Source: an uncultured Clostridia bacterium (GTDB lineage: Bacteria; Bacillota_A; Clostridia; Christensenellales; Aristaeellaceae). From it: a stretch of DNA of 8,109 bases. The notes below the pieces were generated by a model that was given only the letters and a program-made list of their open reading frames with translations, had not been told where the DNA came from and made no database searches. The stretch is taken from positions 1 to 8,109 of the forward strand of contig CAKUDW010000080.1 in NCBI GenBank assembly GCA_934645275.1, given 5' to 3'. Shown in pieces: positions 6,188 to 8,109 of the stretch (position 1 is the first letter of the stretch; every line of letters begins with the position of its first letter). The position numbers were made by a program, and so were the translations under genes.

Positions 6188-6239
6188 CGTTTGAAGCGGT
6201 GTCTCCCTGAAAGGCCTTCAGGGAGACACTTTTCAAACG
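6188..6239 (+). terminator. Long intercistronic hairpin between binding protein and permease genes
   Basis: An inner 13-bp perfect stem (6199-6211 with 6217-6229, loop AGGCC) is followed by TTTT. An outer 8-bp perfect stem (6188-6195 CGTTTGAA with 6232-6239) encloses it across a small internal loop. The structure starts 4 nt after the binding-protein stop. A G+C-containing stem plus T4 can act as a partial terminator, and such hairpins are also known to protect upstream mRNA from 3' decay. Either would give more binding protein than permease, which this transporter class needs. The structure is certain; the role is inferred. Confidence 0.72.
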
Positions 6240-6267
6240 TTTTGTGGTGAGGAGGTAGAAGGCGTTC

Positions 6268-7191
6268 ATGCAAATGAATATTGCCCAGAGCAAAAACCGG
6301 GACAAGCAGAAGCGGCGGCGCGGATGGCTCCATCTGCTCTTTGTCCTGCCTGCGTTCGTATATCATTTTATTGTGGTTGTGATTCCTTCCTTTGAAACTC
6401 TGGTGTATTCGTTTTATGACTGGAACGGAATCGGCGAGGGAACGTACATCGGCCTTGGAAATTTTCGGGAGATGCTGTTCGAGGACGGTGCGCTGCGGCT
6501 TGCGCTGAAGAACAACTGCATATGGATCGCGATTTTTATCACGATTCCAATTATCACGGGACTGTTTGTGGCGATTTTAATCAGCGGAGTCAAGAAATCC
6601 GGCCTGCAGATGGGGCTGCGAACGGTTTACTTTTTGCCCTATGTGCTTTCGGCGTCCATCGCAGGCAAGATATGGACGAGCCTCATGAATCCCTATTTCG
6701 GACTGCCGAAGGTTTTTGGTATGATGGGCCTGTCCAACCTTGCGGATGTTCTCTGGCTGGGGGATACGAAAATCGCGCTGTACTCCGTGGCCTTCGTCAG
6801 CTTCTGGAGCTGGTGGGGCTTTGTGATGATTCTGATGATTGCGGCGCTGCAGCAAATCGATCCGAGCCTGTATGAAGCGGCGACAGTGGACGGATGCGAT
6901 CGCTGGCAGATGTTCACCCATGTTACCGTTCCGGGAATTGCGCCCACCATCGTCTTCGTCATCGGAATGTCTCTGATGTGGTCCGTAACGTCCTTCGACT
7001 ATGTATGGGTGATGACCATGGGCGGCCCCGCACAGTCGACGGAGCTGTTGTCTACCTGGATATACAAGAACGCGTTCGTCAATTATCGTGCGGGATATGC
7101 TAACGCGATTTGCATCCTGCAGAGCGCCATCGTACTGGGAATATTCTTTGTCAATCAATTCATGCGGAAAAGGGTGGAGGAGATTGTGTGA
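6268..7191 (+). CDS. Sugar ABC transporter permease 1 (MalF/UgpA-like, CUT1 family)
   Basis: A 307-residue inner-membrane permease with six likely membrane segments (about residues 20-42, 83-106, 115-136, 168-193, 223-245 and 278-297). A basic cytoplasmic N-terminus (KNRDKQKRRRG) fits the positive-inside rule. The ATPase-contact EAA loop is clear: EAATVDGCDRWQMFTHVTVP, residues 203-222, with the conserved Gly at 209 and Pro at 222. GGPAQST (252-258) is also typical of MalF/UgpA-type permeases. The ATG at 6268 is 12 nt after AGGAGG (6250-6255), slightly long, but a stop at 6256-6258 rules out any start further upstream. It forms the translocation channel with the next gene's product. No ATP-binding gene is adjacent here. 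Confidence 0.95.
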   Translation: MQMNIAQSKNRDKQKRRRGWLHLLFVLPAFVYHFIVVVIPSFETLVYSFYDWNGIGEGTYIGLGNFREMLFEDGALRLALKNNCIWIAIFITIPIITGLFVAILISGVKKSGLQMGLRTVYFLPYVLSASIAGKIWTSLMNPYFGLPKVFGMMGLSNLADVLWLGDTKIALYSVAFVSFWSWWGFVMILMIAALQQIDPSLYEAATVDGCDRWQMFTHVTVPGIAPTIVFVIGMSLMWSVTSFDYVWVMTMGGPAQSTELLSTWIYKNAFVNYRAGYANAICILQSAIVLGIFFVNQFMRKRVEEIV

Positions 7192-8027
7192 GCATCGTGC
7201 ATAAGAGAAGCAAGCCAATGAACGCATTGGTCTATGTGTTTTTGTTCATTGTGGCGGCATTTCAGCTGTTTCCGCTGGTGATTCTCTTCATCAATTCCAT
7301 GCGAACGGACGTGGAGATCAAGCAGATGCCGATCGGAATCACGGCTCACCCGACTTTGCAGAATTATGCAGACACCTGGGTGAAGGGCGGATATGCGGTT
7401 GCGTTTCGAAATTCGTTTTTCGTGGGAATTTGCGTCATAGCGATCGTTTTGCTGTTCGCCAGCCTCGCGGCCTACGGACTGTCGCGCCTGGATATTCCGG
7501 GAAAGAGTTTCTTTATCGGCTATTTCATGTTCGGAATGTCCTTTCCGGCTTTCCTGTACATCGTTCCGCTGTACTATCGATTTTCGACGATCGGTCTTGT
7601 AAATACCCACTGGAGCCTGATTATCATTTATTCCACATCCTATCTGTCTTTCAGCATTCTGCTGGTGCGCACATTTTTGATTGGAATTCCAAGGGCGCTG
7701 GAGGAGGCTGGAAAAATAGACGGGTGCAGTGAGCTGGGCGTATTGTGGCACATCACCATGCCGCTGTGTCTGCCGATACTGACGACGGTGGCGCTGATCG
7801 TATTCGTATGGTCCTGGAATGAATTCACGTGGGCAAATACGTTTATTTCGCGAGACTCGCTCAGAACGGTTTCCACGCGCTTTTACAAGTTCGCTTCGGA
7901 GCACAGCAACGATGTGGCGAAGACGTATACGGCGGGATTGATCAGCCTTTCTCCGATCATCGTGCTGTACCTCTGCCTCCAGCGAACGTTCATTGAGGGA
8001 CTGACTCAGGGGAGCCTGAAGGGCTGA
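7188..8027 (+). CDS. Sugar ABC transporter permease 2 (MalG/UgpE-like, CUT1 family)
   Basis: A 279-residue inner-membrane permease, typical length for MalG/UgpE-like proteins. Six hydrophobic segments are visible (about residues 12-36, 76-97, 108-130, 141-163, 195-216 and 247-265). The EAA-loop counterpart reads EEAGKIDGCSELGVLWHITM (172-191) followed by Pro192, with the conserved DG pair. Start choice: GTG 7188 has GGAGGA at 7176-7181 with 6-nt spacing. It overlaps the stop of permease 1 in the 4-nt sequence GTGA, a standard sign of translational coupling and 1:1 production of the two channel subunits. A longer reading from 7110 would overlap permease 1 by more than 80 nt without a ribosome site and is rejected. 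An ATG at 7218 is a weaker alternative. Confidence 0.95.
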   Translation: MSIVHKRSKPMNALVYVFLFIVAAFQLFPLVILFINSMRTDVEIKQMPIGITAHPTLQNYADTWVKGGYAVAFRNSFFVGICVIAIVLLFASLAAYGLSRLDIPGKSFFIGYFMFGMSFPAFLYIVPLYYRFSTIGLVNTHWSLIIIYSTSYLSFSILLVRTFLIGIPRALEEAGKIDGCSELGVLWHITMPLCLPILTTVALIVFVWSWNEFTWANTFISRDSLRTVSTRFYKFASEHSNDVAKTYTAGLISLSPIIVLYLCLQRTFIEGLTQGSLKG

Positions 8028-8054
8028 CTGACTTTATGAAGGAGGATATAAAAA

Positions 8055-8109
8055 ATGAAGGCGTGTTTTCTGACAGGACCGCGCAAAACGGAAGTTCGCG
8101 ATATAGCGA
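8055..8109 (+). CDS. N-terminus of a medium-chain (zinc-type) alcohol/polyol dehydrogenase, 3'-truncated by window edge
   Basis: Only 18 codons are visible. They begin MKACFLTGPRKTEVRDIA, closely matching the usual opening of medium-chain dehydrogenase/reductase proteins such as L-iditol/sorbitol, threonine and butanediol dehydrogenases (MKA...L.GP...E.R). The start is strongly supported by AAGGAGGA at 8039-8046, 8 nt before the ATG. The gene begins 27 nt after permease 2 with no terminator between, so it probably belongs to the transporter operon and may oxidise the imported polyol or sugar using NAD(P). Catalytic zinc ligands and the Rossmann motif lie outside the window, so the exact family is unproven. 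Confidence 0.72.
   Translation, partial: MKACFLTGPRKTEVRDIA

Noticed and set aside
4813..6366. A 517-codon open frame on the minus strand opposite the binding-protein gene
   Set aside because: It is antisense to a clear SBP gene with a good ribosome site and signal peptide, is rich in His and Arg as expected of a complement of biased codons, and shows no recognisable domain.

Overview
The window looks like a piece of a Bacillota (Firmicutes) genome, most likely an anaerobic Clostridia-type organism of moderate GC content. This is inferred from strong AGGAGG ribosome-binding sites, GTG starts, a YesM/YesN two-component pair beside a CUT1-type sugar ABC transporter, and a transketolase split into two genes. 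No rRNA, tRNA, CRISPR array or intact mobile element is visible. The species cannot be named from the sequence.

Layout. (1) Positions 1-1503, plus strand: the 3' part of the N-terminal transketolase subunit gene, cut by the window edge, followed 22 nt later by the complete C-terminal subunit gene. Read by eye, two usually conserved active-site positions differ: Gln replaces the His of the GHP motif, and Ala replaces the phosphate-contacting Ser. (2) Positions 1504-2052: a convergent intergenic region with a 14-bp perfect terminator-like stem, a 93-codon open frame with no start codon, and a GC-rich palindrome. (3) Positions 2053-4638, minus strand: a YesM-type membrane histidine kinase gene and, 12 nt after it, a YesN/AraC-type response regulator gene. 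(4) Positions 4639-4875: the divergent control region, with a near-consensus promoter for the kinase operon, a promoter-like stretch with a good -10 but weak -35 for the transporter, and repeated GCGGATTT elements between them. (5) Positions 4876-8027, plus strand: a solute-binding protein, a long intercistronic hairpin, and two permeases overlapping by 4 nt. (6) From 8055: the first 18 codons of a zinc-type medium-chain dehydrogenase, cut by the window edge.

Likely logic. The kinase senses an extracellular signal, probably the imported sugar or the loaded binding protein. The regulator would then activate the divergent transporter promoter. The transporter imports a carbohydrate or polyol, which a dehydrogenase encoded downstream may oxidise. 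No ATPase gene for the transporter is present here, so it presumably uses a shared MsmX/UgpC-type ATPase encoded elsewhere. The split transketolase may serve the same catabolic route, but it is in a separate transcription unit and the link is only positional. The substrate cannot be read from this window. The features most worth follow-up are the altered transketolase active site, the shared control region, and the binding protein's lack of a lipobox.
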